Assembly (NCBI RefSeq): GCF_000935215.1
Contig: NZ_JXXD01000029.1
Coordinates: forward strand, 1 to 36,563
Origin: Stutzerimonas stutzeri
Lineage (GTDB): Bacteria > Pseudomonadota > Gammaproteobacteria > Pseudomonadales > Pseudomonadaceae
Length of the DNA: 36,563 bases
Reading direction: 5' to 3'
A program made the translations under genes and the position numbers. Under the pieces are notes generated by a model. The model was not told where the DNA came from. It saw nothing but the letters and a program-made list of their open reading frames with translations, and did no database searches. Positions 7,480-19,253 of the stretch are shown here, in pieces (position 1 is the first letter of the stretch; the number at the start of each line of letters is the position of its first letter).

Positions 7480-7522
7480 TGAACCCATGCCGTAGAGGGC
7501 TCTGCAGGGGGATGAGTACAGC

Positions 7523-7551
7523 TTGGGTGCACTGTTTACGGCATTTATATA
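7523..7551 (+). promoter_or_regulatory. Weak upstream promoter candidate for sdhCDAB
   Basis: TTGGGT (7523-7528), 17 bases, TATATA (7546-7551). Spacing is ideal but the -35 half is poor. It would be a second start about 65 bases upstream of the stronger site. Confidence 0.35.
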
Positions 7552-7587
7552 GGGGCTGCTATCAGCCTTTAGTGGCACTTCACCACA

Positions 7588-7616
7588 TTGTCATTAGTGA
7601 CCTAACTGTTTATACT
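7588..7616 (+). promoter_or_regulatory. Sigma-70 promoter of sdhCDAB
   Basis: TTGTCA (7588-7593), 17 bases, TATACT (7611-7616). Both hexamers match consensus at five of six positions with ideal spacing. It predicts a leader of about 125 bases before the sdhC start, long enough for post-transcriptional control. Small-RNA repression of sdh leaders is known in other bacteria; no such pairing was tested here. Confidence 0.7.
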
Positions 7617-7747
7617 CGGACACCGACCGGCAGGGGCCTTACAGGCAGTATTCTGTAGGTTGTCACTCGTGGGTAGCGGGTACTGCTGCGTACTCTTCCC
7701 AACAACTTTGCCCTGCGCTCTGGGGCTCTCAAGTGTGAAAAAAAGCC

Positions 7748-8122
7748 GTGAAAAGCCAACGACCTGTAAACCTAGATCTTAGGACAATAAAACTCCCCAT
7801 CACTGCTTACACGTCGATTCTCCACCGTGTATCCGGTGTCATCCTGTTCGTCGGTGTCGCCTTGCTGCTGCTTGCGCTCGATACCTCGTTGTCTTCGCCA
7901 GAAGGCTTTGAGGATGTTCGTGCGTATCTGAGCAGTCCCCTGGCCAAGCTGGTGAGCTGGGCGTTGCTGTCCGCACTGCTGTATCACTTGGTGGCGGGTG
8001 TGCGTCACCTGATCATGGACACTGGGCATGGCGAGACGCTGGAAGGCGGCAAGCTGGGCTCGAAAATCGTAATCGCCGTGTCGGCGGTGCTGATCGTTCT
8101 GGCGGGAGTGTGGATATGGTAA
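7748..8122 (+). CDS. sdhC: Succinate dehydrogenase cytochrome b556 subunit
   Basis: 124 residues with three membrane helices (about 28-48, 65-85 and 104-123). The SdhC signature H-L-V-A-G-V-R-H-L-I-M-D lies at residues 80-91; its first histidine (H80) corresponds to the haem b ligand. R-P-V-N-L-D-L near the N-terminus and the S-I-L-H-R-x-S-G segment (23-30) complete the match and include quinone-site residues. The start is GTG at 7748; a GTG 15 bases upstream is followed at once by a stop. The end overlaps sdhD by 7 bases. With SdhD it anchors the SdhAB head in the inner membrane and passes electrons to ubiquinone. Confidence 0.95.
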   Translation: MKSQRPVNLDLRTIKLPITAYTSILHRVSGVILFVGVALLLLALDTSLSSPEGFEDVRAYLSSPLAKLVSWALLSALLYHLVAGVRHLIMDTGHGETLEGGKLGSKIVIAVSAVLIVLAGVWIW

Positions 8123-8484
8123 CCAATGTCACCAACTTTTCGCGCTCGGGTCTGTACGACTGGATGGCGCAGCGCGTTTCTGCAGTGGTTCTTGCGGCTT
8201 ATTTTCTGTTCCTGCTTGGGTACCTGATTGCGAACCCGGACTTGGAGTATGCACAGTGGCATGAGCTGTTTTCGGCCAACTGGATGCGGATCTTCAGCCT
8301 GTTGGCGCTGGTTGCCCTGAGTGTGCACGCGTGGGTTGGTATGTGGACGATTTCCACTGACTACCTGACCAACATGGCGATCGGCAAGTGGGCTACCGGC
8401 GTTCGTTTCCTGTTCCAGGCGGTGTGTGGCATTGCCATGTTCACCTTCTTCGTCTGGGGCGTGCAGATTCTTTGGGGTATCTGA
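8116..8484 (+). CDS. sdhD: Succinate dehydrogenase membrane anchor subunit
   Basis: 122 residues with three membrane helices (about 23-43, 58-79 and 97-118). It contains G-L-Y-D-W-M-A-Q-R-V-S-A-V near residues 12-24 and S-V-H-A-W-V-G-M-W near 70-78, typical of proteobacterial SdhD. The ATG at 8116 is preferred over an in-frame ATG two codons upstream because GGGAG lies at suitable distance and homologues start M-V-T-x-V-T. It overlaps the end of sdhC and stops 3 bases before sdhA, so the four subunits are translated as a tight unit. Confidence 0.94.
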   Translation: MVTNVTNFSRSGLYDWMAQRVSAVVLAAYFLFLLGYLIANPDLEYAQWHELFSANWMRIFSLLALVALSVHAWVGMWTISTDYLTNMAIGKWATGVRFLFQAVCGIAMFTFFVWGVQILWGI

Positions 8485-8487
8485 TTC

Positions 8488-10260
8488 ATGGCTAACATTC
8501 GTACGCTTTCTTTTGACGCCATCATCGTTGGTGGCGGTGGCGCCGGTATGCGCGCGGCGCTGCAGTTGTCCCAGTCCGGTCACAAGACCGCTGTGGTCAC
8601 CAAGGTTTTTCCGACTCGTTCGCACACCGTTTCCGCTCAGGGTGGCATCACCTGCGCCATCGCTTCGGCCGATCCGAATGATGACTGGCGCTGGCATATG
8701 TACGATACCGTCAAGGGTTCCGACTACATCGGTGACCAGGACGCTATCGAGTACATGTGTTCCGTTGGCCCGGAAGCTGTGTTCGAGCTCGAGCACATGG
8801 GCCTACCGTTTTCCCGTACCGAGCAGGGTCGTATCTATCAGCGTCCGTTCGGTGGTCAGTCCAAGGATTTCGGCAAGGGCGGGCAGGCTGCTCGTACCTG
8901 CGCTGCCGCCGACCGTACTGGTCATGCACTGCTGCACACCCTCTATCAGGGCAACCTGAAGAACGACACCGTATTCCTCAATGAGTGGTATGCGGTCGAT
9001 CTGGTTAAGAACCAGGATGGTGCGGTCGTTGGTGTTATCGCCATCTGCATCGAAACCGGTGAAACCGTTTACATTCGTTCGAAGGCCACTGTTCTTGCGA
9101 CTGGTGGTGCTGGTCGCATCTATGCATCGACCACCAATGCTCTGATCAACACCGGCGACGGCGTGGGCATGGCGCTGCGCGCAGGCGTGCCGGTTCAAGA
9201 CATCGAGATGTGGCAGTTCCACCCGACCGGTATTGCCGGCGCGGGTGTGCTGGTAACCGAAGGTTGCCGTGGTGAAGGTGGCTACCTGATCAACAAGCAC
9301 GGCGAGCGTTTCATGGAGCGCTATGCTCCTAATGCGAAAGACCTGGCTGGTCGTGACGTCGTTGCGCGCTCGATGGTCAAGGAAATCCTGGCTGGCAATG
9401 GCTGTGGCCCGGATGGTGACCACGTGATGCTGAAGCTGGATCACCTCGGTGAAGAAGTGCTGCACAGCCGCCTGCCGGGCATCTGTGAACTGTCGAAGAC
9501 CTTTGCGCATGTCGATCCGGTGACCGCTCCGGTACCGGTCGTGCCGACCTGTCACTACATGATGGGTGGTATCGCCACTAATATTCATGGTCAGGCCATC
9601 ACTCAAGACGCCAATGGTAATGACACCATCATCGATGGCCTGTTCGCAGTAGGCGAAGTGGCTTGTGTATCGGTGCATGGCGCCAACCGCCTGGGCGGCA
9701 ACTCGCTGCTGGATCTGGTTGTGTTCGGTCGCGCTGCAGGTCTGCACCTGGAGAAAGCGCTGAAGGAAGGTATCGAACATCGCGGTGCCAGCGAAACCGA
9801 TCTGGACGTCGCCCTGAGCCGTCTTGCCGGTCTCAACGAGCGCACCACTGGTGAAGACGTCGCCCCGCTGCGCAAAGAACTGCAGAACTGCATGCAGAAC
9901 TACTTCGGTGTATTCCGTACCGGCGAGTACATGCAGAAGGGTATCGCTCAGCTGGTGGACCTGCGTCAGCGTATCGCCAGTGTCAAGATCTCGGACAAGA
10001 GCCAGGCGTTCAACACCGCGCGCATCGAAGCGCTCGAGCTGCAGAACCTGCTGGAAGTTGCCGAGGCTACTGCTATTGCCGCGGAGAACCGCAAGGAATC
10101 CCGTGGCGCGCATGCTCGCGAAGATTTCGAAGAGCGTGATGACGAGAATTGGCTGTGCCACACCCTGTACTTCCCGGGTGACAAGCGCGTTGCCAAGCGT
10201 GCCGTGAACTTCGCTCCGAAGACCGTTCCGGCATTCGAGCCCAAGGTTCGGACTTATTGA
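8488..10260 (+). CDS. sdhA: Succinate dehydrogenase flavoprotein subunit
   Basis: 590 residues, normal for the family. The dinucleotide fold G-G-G-G-A-G (15-20) and H46 in [10 protein letters not shown], which carries the covalent FAD, are present. Active-site residues are H245 (Q-F-H-P-T-G), R289 (A-G-R-D) and H356 (T-C-H-Y-M-M-G-G). It oxidises succinate to fumarate and passes electrons to SdhB on the cytoplasmic face of the membrane. It starts 3 bases after sdhD. Codon use is biased toward highly expressed choices. Confidence 0.97.
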   Translation: MANIRTLSFDAIIVGGGGAGMRAALQLSQSGHKTAVVTKVFPTRSHTVSAQGGITCAIASADPNDDWRWHMYDTVKGSDYIGDQDAIEYMCSVGPEAVFELEHMGLPFSRTEQGRIYQRPFGGQSKDFGKGGQAARTCAAADRTGHALLHTLYQGNLKNDTVFLNEWYAVDLVKNQDGAVVGVIAICIETGETVYIRSKATVLATGGAGRIYASTTNALINTGDGVGMALRAGVPVQDIEMWQFHPTGIAGAGVLVTEGCRGEGGYLINKHGERFMERYAPNAKDLAGRDVVARSMVKEILAGNGCGPDGDHVMLKLDHLGEEVLHSRLPGICELSKTFAHVDPVTAPVPVVPTCHYMMGGIATNIHGQAITQDANGNDTIIDGLFAVGEVACVSVHGANRLGGNSLLDLVVFGRAAGLHLEKALKEGIEHRGASETDLDVALSRLAGLNERTTGEDVAPLRKELQNCMQNYFGVFRTGEYMQKGIAQLVDLRQRIASVKISDKSQAFNTARIEALELQNLLEVAEATAIAAENRKESRGAHAREDFEERDDENWLCHTLYFPGDKRVAKRAVNFAPKTVPAFEPKVRTY

Positions 10261-10270
10261 GGTCGACGAT

Positions 10271-10975
10271 ATGTTGCAAGTGAGTGTTTATCGCTACAAC
10301 CCCGATCAGGACGAAAAGCCGTTCATGCAGGATTTTCAGGTCAATACCGATGGTAAAGATCTGATGGTTCTGGACGTCTTGGCTCTGATCAAGGAACAGG
10401 ATCAGGGTTTCTCCTATCGTCGCTCCTGCCGCGAAGGCGTATGTGGCTCCGATGGGATGAACATCAACGGTAAGAACGGTCTGGCTTGCATTACGCCGCT
10501 GTCCGCCGTGGTCAAGAACAACAAGCTGGTCGTACGTCCGCTGCCGGGTCTGCCAGTTATTCGTGACTTGGCCGTCGATATGAGCATCTTCTACAAGCAG
10601 TACGAGAAAGTGCGTCCGTATCTGATGAACGATACGCCGCCACCGGCTATCGAACGTCTGCAAAGTCCGGAAGATCGCGAGAAGCTGGACGGTCTGTACG
10701 AGTGCATCCTGTGCGCTTGCTGCTCGACCAGCTGCCCGTCCTTCTGGTGGAACCCGGACAAGTTCCTCGGTCCGGCCGCGTCGCTGCAGGCTTATCGATT
10801 CCTGGCCGACAGCCGCGACACCGAAACCGAGAACCGTCTGGCAGGTTTGGACGATCCGTTCAGCGTGTTCCGCTGCCGCGGTATCATGAATTGCGTTGAC
10901 GTTTGTCCGAAGGGATTGAACCCTACCAAGGCAATCGGTCACATACGCAACATGCTGCTGCAGAGCGGCACCTGA
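10271..10975 (+). CDS. sdhB: Succinate dehydrogenase iron-sulfur subunit
   Basis: 234 residues. The [2Fe-2S] site is C53-R-E-G-V-C58-G-S-D with C73; the aspartate at 61 in place of a cysteine is also found in E. coli. The [4Fe-4S] and [3Fe-4S] ligands lie in C145-I-L-C148-A-C-C151-S-T-S-C155 and in C202-R-G-I-M-N-C208-V-D-V-C212-P-K-G. It relays electrons from FADH2 to quinone. GAGGT lies 8 bases before the ATG. A 292-base gap with two hairpins separates it from sucA. Confidence 0.97.
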   Translation: MLQVSVYRYNPDQDEKPFMQDFQVNTDGKDLMVLDVLALIKEQDQGFSYRRSCREGVCGSDGMNINGKNGLACITPLSAVVKNNKLVVRPLPGLPVIRDLAVDMSIFYKQYEKVRPYLMNDTPPPAIERLQSPEDREKLDGLYECILCACCSTSCPSFWWNPDKFLGPAASLQAYRFLADSRDTETENRLAGLDDPFSVFRCRGIMNCVDVCPKGLNPTKAIGHIRNMLLQSGT

Positions 10976-11043
10976 TGACACCCCGGTCGCGAAAGGTTAT
11001 GCGCTAGCCTGGAATGGCCGGATTGCGTTACCCGTTACACCTG

Positions 11044-11077
11044 CGGCGCCGAAGTTGAAGCTCGGCGCCGTAGTTTT
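11044..11077 (+). terminator. Terminator-like hairpin after sdhB
   Basis: CGGCGCCGA (11044-11052) pairs with TCGGCGCCG (11062-11070), then TAGTTTT. The short T-run suggests partial termination, allowing some read-through into sucA. Confidence 0.6.
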
Positions 11078-11081
11078 AGTA

Positions 11082-11110
11082 GGAATCCCAGCTCACAAAG
11101 CCGGGATTCC
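11082..11110 (+). other. Second hairpin in the sdhB-sucA gap
   Basis: GGAATCCC (11082-11089) pairs with GGGATTCC (11103-11110), with an inner GC:GC pair beyond one mismatch and a 7-base loop. It follows the sdhB terminator by 4 bases. It may be an mRNA processing or stability element; no T-run follows. The rest of the gap (11111-11267) shows no gene and no convincing promoter. Confidence 0.45.
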
Positions 11111-11267
11111 ACTCTGAAAATTTGATGACCAGCAGGAGCACCCGGCTTGTGCCCGGGAACTATCTGCGCGGTCCGTAGTGGCTTTACCTGAGTCGCTGCT
11201 TCAGAACTTGGGAAGTCATGCTGCGGTTTCCACGCTGGTGGTGTCTCCTTATCGAAGGTGACCAGAC

Positions 11268-14099
11268 ATGCAAGAAAGCGTAATGCAGCGCATGTGGGAC
11301 AGTGCCCACCTATCCGGTGGTAACGCTGCCTATGTGGAAGAGCTTTATGAGCTCTACCTGCACGATCCCAACGCTGTGCCCGAAGAGTGGCGCACTTACT
11401 TCCAGAAGTTGCCCTCCGGTGGCAGCGCTTCAGCCGATGTATCGCACTCGACTATTCGCGACCACTTCGTCCTGCTGGGCAAGAACCAGCGTCGTGCTCA
11501 GCCTGTGTCCGCAGGTAGCGTCAGCAGTGAGCACGAAAAGAAGCAGATCGAAGTCCTGCGCCTGATCCAGGCCTATCGGGTGCGTGGCCATCAGGCAGCA
11601 CAGCTCGATCCGCTTGGCCTGCAACAGCGCACCGCTCCTGCCGATCTGGCGATCAATAACTACGGTCTGACTGACGCCGACCTCGACACCGTGTTCCGCA
11701 CCGCCGACCTGGCCATGGTCAACGGACAAGGCACTCTGCGCGAAATCCTGCAGGCGCTGCAAGAAACCTATTGCCGCACCATCGGCGCCGAGTACATGCA
11801 CATCGTCGATTCCGAGCAGCGAAGCTGGTTCGTTCAGCGCCTGGAAAGCGTGCGTGGCCGCCCGGACTTCTCGCCGGAGATCAAGAGCCATCTGCTCGAG
11901 CGCCTGACTGCCGCCGAAGGCCTGGAAAAGTACCTGGGTACCAAGTATCCGGGCACCAAGCGTTTTGGTCTCGAAGGTGGCGAGAGCCTGATTCCGCTGC
12001 TTGACGAGATCATCCAGCGTTCTGGCTCTTATGGCACTAAGGAAATCGTAATCGGCATGGCCCACCGTGGCCGCCTGAACGTGCTGGTCAACACCTTTGG
12101 CAAGAATCCGCGCGACCTTTTCGACGAGTTTGAAGGCAAGAAGGTCGAGGGCCTGAGTTCAGGTGACGTGAAGTATCACCAGGGCTTCTCCTCCAACGTG
12201 ATGACCCCAGGTGGCGAAATTCACCTGGCGATGGCGTTCAACCCGTCCCACCTCGAAATCGTTTCCCCGGTGGTCGAGGGTTCGGTGCGGGCTCGTCAGG
12301 ATCGCCGTTGTGATCCGGTCGGCGACAAGGTGCTTCCGGTAACCATCCACGGCGATGCTGCTGTCGCTGGTCAGGGCGTAGTGATGGAAACCTTCCAGAT
12401 GTCGCAGACCCGTGCTTATCGCACGGGTGGCACCATTCGCATCGTGGTCAACAACCAGGTCGGCTTCACCACCAACAAGCAGGAAGATGCTCGTTCCACC
12501 GAGTACGCAACCGATGTGGCGAAGATGATCCAGGCGCCGATCTTCCATGTGAACGCAGACGATCCCGAGGCGGTGCTGTTCGTCACCCAGCTCGCTGTCG
12601 ACTACCGGATGCAGTTCAAGCGCGACATCGTCATCGACCTGATCTGCTACCGCCGTCGTGGTCACAACGAAGCGGACGAGCCGAGCGGCACTCAGCCGTT
12701 GATGTATCAGAAGATCGCCAAGCAGCGCACCACTCGTGAGCTGTACGCCGATACGCTGATCCAGTCCAAGGTGCTGGACGACGAGCGTGTTCAGGCCAAG
12801 ATCGACGAGTACCGTACGGCGCTCGACAATGGGCTGCACGTAGTCAAGAGCCTGGTCAAAGAGCCGAATAAAGAACTCTTCGTTGACTGGCGTCCGTATC
12901 TGGGTCATGCCTGGACTGCCCGTCATGACACCAGCTTCGATCTGAAGACCTTGCAGGATCTGTCCAACAAGCTGCTGCAGACGCCGGAAGGCTTCGTGGT
13001 GCAGCGTCAGGTCTCGAAGATTCTCGAAGATCGCCAGAAGATGGGTGCGGGCGCGCTCACCATCAACTGGGGCTACGCGGAAGTCATGGCGTACGCCACG
13101 CTGCTGTTCGAAGGCCACCCGGTACGTATCTCCGGTCAGGACGTCGGCCGCGGCACCTTCTCGCACCGCCATGCTGCGCTGCATAACCAGAAGGACGGCA
13201 GTACCTACATTCCGCTGCAGCACCTCTATGAAGGTCAGCCGCGTTTCGATCTGTACGACTCGTTCCTCTCCGAGGAAGCGGTTCTTGCTTTCGAATACGG
13301 TTACGCCACAACCATGCCCAACGCGCTTGTCGTGTGGGAAGCGCAGTTCGGCGACTTCGCCAATGGCGCCCAGGTAGTGATCGACCAGTTCATCACCAGC
13401 GGTGAGCACAAGTGGGGTCGCCTGTGTGGCCTGACCATGCTGTTGCCACATGGCTATGAGGGGCAGGGCCCGGAACACTCGTCCGCTCGTCTGGAGCGTT
13501 ACCTGCAGCTGTGCGCCGAGCACAATATCCAGGTTTGCGTGCCGACGACTCCGGCGCAGGTCTACCACATGCTGCGTCGCCAGGCGATTCGCCCGCTGCG
13601 CAAGCCGCTAGTTGCGCTGACACCCAAGTCGCTGCTGCGTCATAAGCTTGCGACCTCGACACTGGAAGAGCTCACCCAGGGTTCCTTCCAGACCGTTATC
13701 CCGGAAGTCGACGCGATCGATCCGGCGAAGGTCGAGCGTGTAATCATGTGTAGCGGCAAGGTCTACTATGACCTGCTGGACAAGCGTCGTGCCGAAGGCC
13801 GCGAAGATATCGCCATCGTGCGTATCGAGCAGCTGTATCCGTTCCCGGAAGAGGATCTGGCCGAAGCGCTCGCGCCTTACCAGAATCTCAAACACATCGT
13901 CTGGTGCCAGGAAGAGCCGATGAACCAGGGTGCCTGGTACTGCAGCCAGCATCACATGCGCCGTGTGGCCACCGCACACAAGAAGGAACTGTTCCTTCAG
14001 TACGCGGGTCGTGATGCTTCAGCGGCGCCGGCGGTCGGTTACGCCTCCATGCATGCCGAACAGCAGGAAAAACTGCTGCAGGACGCCTTCACCGTTTAA
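11268..14099 (+). CDS. sucA: 2-oxoglutarate dehydrogenase E1 component
   Basis: 943 residues, the usual length. The short N-terminal OGDH domain (about 8-48) carries M-W-D-S-A-H-L-S-G-G-N-A-A-Y-V-E. The thiamine diphosphate motif runs from H-G-D-A-A-V-A-G-Q-G (361-370) to N-N-Q (395-397). H266 in M-A-H-R-G-R-L and the A-F-N-P-S-H-L-E segment (323-330) match active-site regions. It decarboxylates 2-oxoglutarate and transfers the succinyl group to the lipoyl arm of SucB. The ATG at 11268 follows GAAGGTGA. sucB and lpdA follow and complete the complex. Confidence 0.97.
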   Translation: MQESVMQRMWDSAHLSGGNAAYVEELYELYLHDPNAVPEEWRTYFQKLPSGGSASADVSHSTIRDHFVLLGKNQRRAQPVSAGSVSSEHEKKQIEVLRLIQAYRVRGHQAAQLDPLGLQQRTAPADLAINNYGLTDADLDTVFRTADLAMVNGQGTLREILQALQETYCRTIGAEYMHIVDSEQRSWFVQRLESVRGRPDFSPEIKSHLLERLTAAEGLEKYLGTKYPGTKRFGLEGGESLIPLLDEIIQRSGSYGTKEIVIGMAHRGRLNVLVNTFGKNPRDLFDEFEGKKVEGLSSGDVKYHQGFSSNVMTPGGEIHLAMAFNPSHLEIVSPVVEGSVRARQDRRCDPVGDKVLPVTIHGDAAVAGQGVVMETFQMSQTRAYRTGGTIRIVVNNQVGFTTNKQEDARSTEYATDVAKMIQAPIFHVNADDPEAVLFVTQLAVDYRMQFKRDIVIDLICYRRRGHNEADEPSGTQPLMYQKIAKQRTTRELYADTLIQSKVLDDERVQAKIDEYRTALDNGLHVVKSLVKEPNKELFVDWRPYLGHAWTARHDTSFDLKTLQDLSNKLLQTPEGFVVQRQVSKILEDRQKMGAGALTINWGYAEVMAYATLLFEGHPVRISGQDVGRGTFSHRHAALHNQKDGSTYIPLQHLYEGQPRFDLYDSFLSEEAVLAFEYGYATTMPNALVVWEAQFGDFANGAQVVIDQFITSGEHKWGRLCGLTMLLPHGYEGQGPEHSSARLERYLQLCAEHNIQVCVPTTPAQVYHMLRRQAIRPLRKPLVALTPKSLLRHKLATSTLEELTQGSFQTVIPEVDAIDPAKVERVIMCSGKVYYDLLDKRRAEGREDIAIVRIEQLYPFPEEDLAEALAPYQNLKHIVWCQEEPMNQGAWYCSQHHMRRVATAHKKELFLQYAGRDASAAPAVGYASMHAEQQEKLLQDAFTV

Positions 14100-14114
14100 C
14101 CATTTCGTGCAAGG

Positions 14115-14132
14115 GGCCGCGATATCGCGGCC
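14115..14132 (+). other. Perfect 18-base palindrome between sucA and sucB
   Basis: GGCCGCGATATCGCGGCC is fully self-complementary and would fold as a 7-bp stem with an ATAT loop. It lies in the 69-base gap. Without a T-run it is more likely an intercistronic stability or processing hairpin than a terminator. Confidence 0.5.
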
Positions 14133-14168
14133 TCGATGTAGAAACCGAATCAATAGGACCCCTGAATA

Positions 14169-15389
14169 ATGGCTATCGAGATCAAAGCCCCTACATTCCC
14201 GGAATCGGTTGCCGACGGCACCGTTGCCACCTGGCACAAGCAGCCGGGCGACGCGGTCAAGCGTGATGAGCTGATCGTCGACATCGAAACCGACAAGGTG
14301 GTGATGGAAGTGCTTGCCGAAGCTGACGGCGTGCTGACCGAGATCGTCAAGAACGAAGGCGACACCGTGCTGAGCGGCGAGCTGCTCGGCAAGCTGGAGG
14401 CTGGTGCTACTGCCGCCGCGGCACCTGCGCCGGCTGCTGCCCCGCCTCAAGCTGCTGCCCCGGCTGCTGCCGCAACCGCTGGTGAAGAGCCAATCCTGGC
14501 TCCTGCTGCGCGCAAGATGGCCGAAGAGAACGGCATCGATCCGAACAGCATCGCCGGTACTGGTAAAGATGGCCGCGTGACCAAGGAAGACGTGGTTGCC
14601 GCCGTTGAAGCCAAGAAATCCGCTCCGGCTGCTGCTGCCAAGCCGGCTGCTCCGGCTGCATCCGCTCCGATCTTCGCCGAGGGCGATCGTGTCGAGAAGC
14701 GCGTGCCGATGACCCGCCTGCGTGCGAAGGTCGCCGAGCGTCTGGTCGAAGCGCAATCCTCCATGGCGATGCTGACTACGTTCAACGAAGTCAACATGAA
14801 GCCGATCATGGAGCTGCGCTCCAAGTACAAGGATCTGTTCGAGAAGACTCACAACGGCGTGCGCCTGGGCTTCATGTCCTTCTTCGTCAAGGCCGCGGTC
14901 GAAGCACTCAAGCGCCAGCCGGGCGTCAACGCTTCCATCGATGGCAATGACATCGTCTACCACGGTTATCAGGATATCGGGGTCGCCGTTTCCAGCGACC
15001 GCGGCCTGGTGGTTCCGGTCCTGCGCAACGCCGAGCACATGAGCCTGGCCGAGATCGAAGGCGGCATCAACAACTTCGGCAAGAAGGCCAAGGCCGGCAA
15101 GCTGACCATCGAAGAGATGACTGGCGGCACCTTCACCATCTCCAATGGTGGTGTGTTTGGTTCGCTGCTGTCGACCCCGATCGTCAACCCGCCTCAGACC
15201 GCCATCCTCGGTATGCACAAGATCCAGGAACGCCCGATGGCCGTTAACGGTCAAGTGGTCATCCTGCCGATGATGTACCTGGCCCTGTCCTATGACCATC
15301 GCTTGATCGACGGCAAGGAAGCGGTGACCTTCCTGGTTACCATGAAGGACCTGCTGGAAGACCCGGCCCGTCTGCTGCTGGATATCTGA
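14169..15389 (+). CDS. sucB: Dihydrolipoyllysine succinyltransferase, E2 of 2-oxoglutarate dehydrogenase
   Basis: 406 residues. The lipoyl domain (1-77) has K43 in [10 protein letters not shown] flexible Ala/Pro linker spans about 78-105, the peripheral subunit-binding domain about 110-150 (A-R-K-M-A-E-E-N-G, then [11 protein letters not shown]), and a second Ala/Pro linker about 155-170. The catalytic domain ends with S-Y-D-H-R-L-I-D-G, which holds the active-site histidine. It forms the core of the complex and makes succinyl-CoA. A single lipoyl domain is normal for SucB. Confidence 0.97.
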   Translation: MAIEIKAPTFPESVADGTVATWHKQPGDAVKRDELIVDIETDKVVMEVLAEADGVLTEIVKNEGDTVLSGELLGKLEAGATAAAAPAPAAAPPQAAAPAAAATAGEEPILAPAARKMAEENGIDPNSIAGTGKDGRVTKEDVVAAVEAKKSAPAAAAKPAAPAASAPIFAEGDRVEKRVPMTRLRAKVAERLVEAQSSMAMLTTFNEVNMKPIMELRSKYKDLFEKTHNGVRLGFMSFFVKAAVEALKRQPGVNASIDGNDIVYHGYQDIGVAVSSDRGLVVPVLRNAEHMSLAEIEGGINNFGKKAKAGKLTIEEMTGGTFTISNGGVFGSLLSTPIVNPPQTAILGMHKIQERPMAVNGQVVILPMMYLALSYDHRLIDGKEAVTFLVTMKDLLEDPARLLLDI

Positions 15390-15402
15390 TAGAAACGTCA
15401 CG

Positions 15403-15450
15403 GGCTGCAGCTGGCAGGTCAGGTGAAAGCCGGCCGTGCTACCTGCAGCC
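15403..15450 (+). other. Long imperfect hairpin between sucB and lpdA
   Basis: GGCTGCAG (15403-15410) pairs with CTGCAGCC (15443-15450). An alternative, overlapping pairing is GCAGGT (15414-15419) with ACCTGC (15441-15446). TTTGGCTTTT follows. It may be a weak terminator or mRNA stability element that tunes lpdA expression relative to sucAB. Confidence 0.45.
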
Positions 15451-15472
15451 TTTGGCTTTTAGCTGCTTTTGA

Positions 15473-16921
<1,449 letters not shown>

Positions 16922-16941
16922 TCGGTTTCGTGCTGTACCCG

Positions 16942-16975
16942 GGCCCGACGTATCTGTGGATACGCCGGGCCTTTT
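16942..16975 (+). terminator. Terminator after lpdA
   Basis: GGCCCG-A-CGTATC (16942-16954), loop TGTG, GATACG-C-CGGGCC (16959-16971), then TTTT. The 12-bp stem has one A:C mismatch. It separates lpdA from sucCD, so the latter may rely on read-through or on a promoter in 16976-17113 that I could not identify. Confidence 0.7.
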
Positions 16976-17113
16976 GCAAACTGCAGATTCGAAAAGGATT
17001 GCAGGTCGCTGAGAGGTATCGTGAATTCGCAGATAGTTTTCAGCGACTTGTGAGGGGGCACGGCGGCTCGTCGTGCCGTAAATGCGCCAATACCAAACCA
17101 GACGGTAGAAAGC

Positions 17114-18279
17114 ATGAATCTTCACGAGTACCAAGGTAAACAACTGTTCGCTGAATACGGTCTGCCCGTGTCCAAGGGTTACGCAGTCGATAGCCCGAAG
17201 GAAGCAGCGGAAGCCTGCGACAAGATCGGCGGAACGCAATGGGTGGTCAAAGCCCAGGTGCATGCCGGTGGACGTGGCAAGGCAGGTGGCGTAAAGCTGG
17301 TTCGCAGCAAGGATGAAGCACGGGCGTTTGCCCAGCAGTGGCTTGACAAGCGTCTGGTGACCTATCAGACCGACGCCAATGGTCAGCCAGTCAGCAAGAT
17401 CCTTGTCGAGGCTTGTACCGATATCGACAAGGAGCTCTATCTGGGCGCCGTGGTTGATCGCGCGAGTCGCCGGGTCGTGTTCATGGCCTCCACCGAAGGT
17501 GGCGTGGATATCGAAAAAGTCGCTCACGACACGCCTGAGAAAATCCTCAAGGCCACCATCGACCCGCTGGTCGGTGCACAGCCGTTCCAGGCGCGCGAGC
17601 TGGCATTCCAGCTGGGTCTGAAGGGCGATCAGGTCAAGCAGTTCGTCCATATCTTCGTCGGCCTTGCCCAGCTGTTCCAGGACTATGACCTGGCCCTGCT
17701 CGAAGTGAACCCGCTGGTGATCAAGAAGGACGGCAACCTGCATTGCCTGGACGCCAAGATCAACATCGACAGCAACGCCATCTATCGTCAACCCAAACTG
17801 CGCGACATGGCCGATCCGTCTCAGGACGATCCGCGCGAGGCCCACGCGGCCAAGTGGGAGCTCAATTACGTAGCGCTCGACGGCAACATCGGCTGCATGG
17901 TCAATGGTGCGGGCCTGGCCATGGGCACCATGGATATCGTCAACCTGCATGGCGGTGCGCCGGCGAACTTCCTCGACGTGGGCGGTGGTGCCACCGAGGA
18001 ACGCGTGACCGAAGCGTTCAAGATCATTCTCTCCGATAGCAATGTCGCGGCCGTTCTGGTGAACATCTTCGGCGGCATCGTGCGATGCGACATGATCGCC
18101 GAAGGCATTATCGGTGCCGTTCGCGAAGTGGGCGTCAAGGTACCGGTGGTGGTTCGCCTGGAAGGCAACAACGCCGACTTGGGGGCCAAGATGCTGAGTG
18201 AAAGCGGTCTGAACATCATCGGTGCGAGCAGCCTGACCGATGCGGCCATTCAGGTTGTCAAAGCCGCGGAGGGCAAGTA

Positions 18280-18280
<1 letters not shown>
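17114..18280 (+). CDS. sucC: Succinyl-CoA synthetase (ADP-forming) beta subunit
   Basis: 388 residues, the exact bacterial length. The ATP-grasp domain begins [12 protein letters not shown], with [15 protein letters not shown] near 45-59 for nucleotide binding and E-V-N-P-L near 197. The C-terminal ligase domain has N-I-F-G-G-I near 316 and the V-R-L-E-G-N-N segment near 350. With SucD it converts succinyl-CoA to succinate with ATP formation. The last base of its TAA is the first base of the sucD ATG, so the two are translationally coupled. Confidence 0.97.
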
Positions 18281-19164
<884 letters not shown>

Positions 19165-19173
19165 TGTAACGCC

Positions 19174-19193
19174 CGCCCGGCTGCAGCCGGGCG
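19174..19193 (+). terminator. First hairpin after sucD
   Basis: CGCCCGGC (19174-19181), loop TGCA, GCCGGGCG (19186-19193), then TT. A strong GC stem with almost no T-run, only 9 bases after the sucD stop. Confidence 0.6.
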
Positions 19194-19217
19194 TTCGAGC
19201 TGCTCAGTCTTCGCATG

Positions 19218-19253
19218 CCCCGAGGCAGACCTGACGGTTCTGCCTCGGGGCTT
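19218..19253 (+). terminator. Second, stronger terminator after sucD
   Basis: CCCCGAGGCAGA (19218-19229) pairs perfectly over 12 bp with TCTGCCTCGGGG (19239-19250), followed by CTTT. Together with the preceding hairpin it forms a tandem terminator closing the TCA block. Confidence 0.8.

Noticed and set aside
8005-10161. Long minus-strand open frames under sdhD and sdhA (263 and 452 codons)
   Set aside because: They are antisense shadows of strongly supported sdh genes, typical of GC-rich DNA; no motifs and no ribosome sites.
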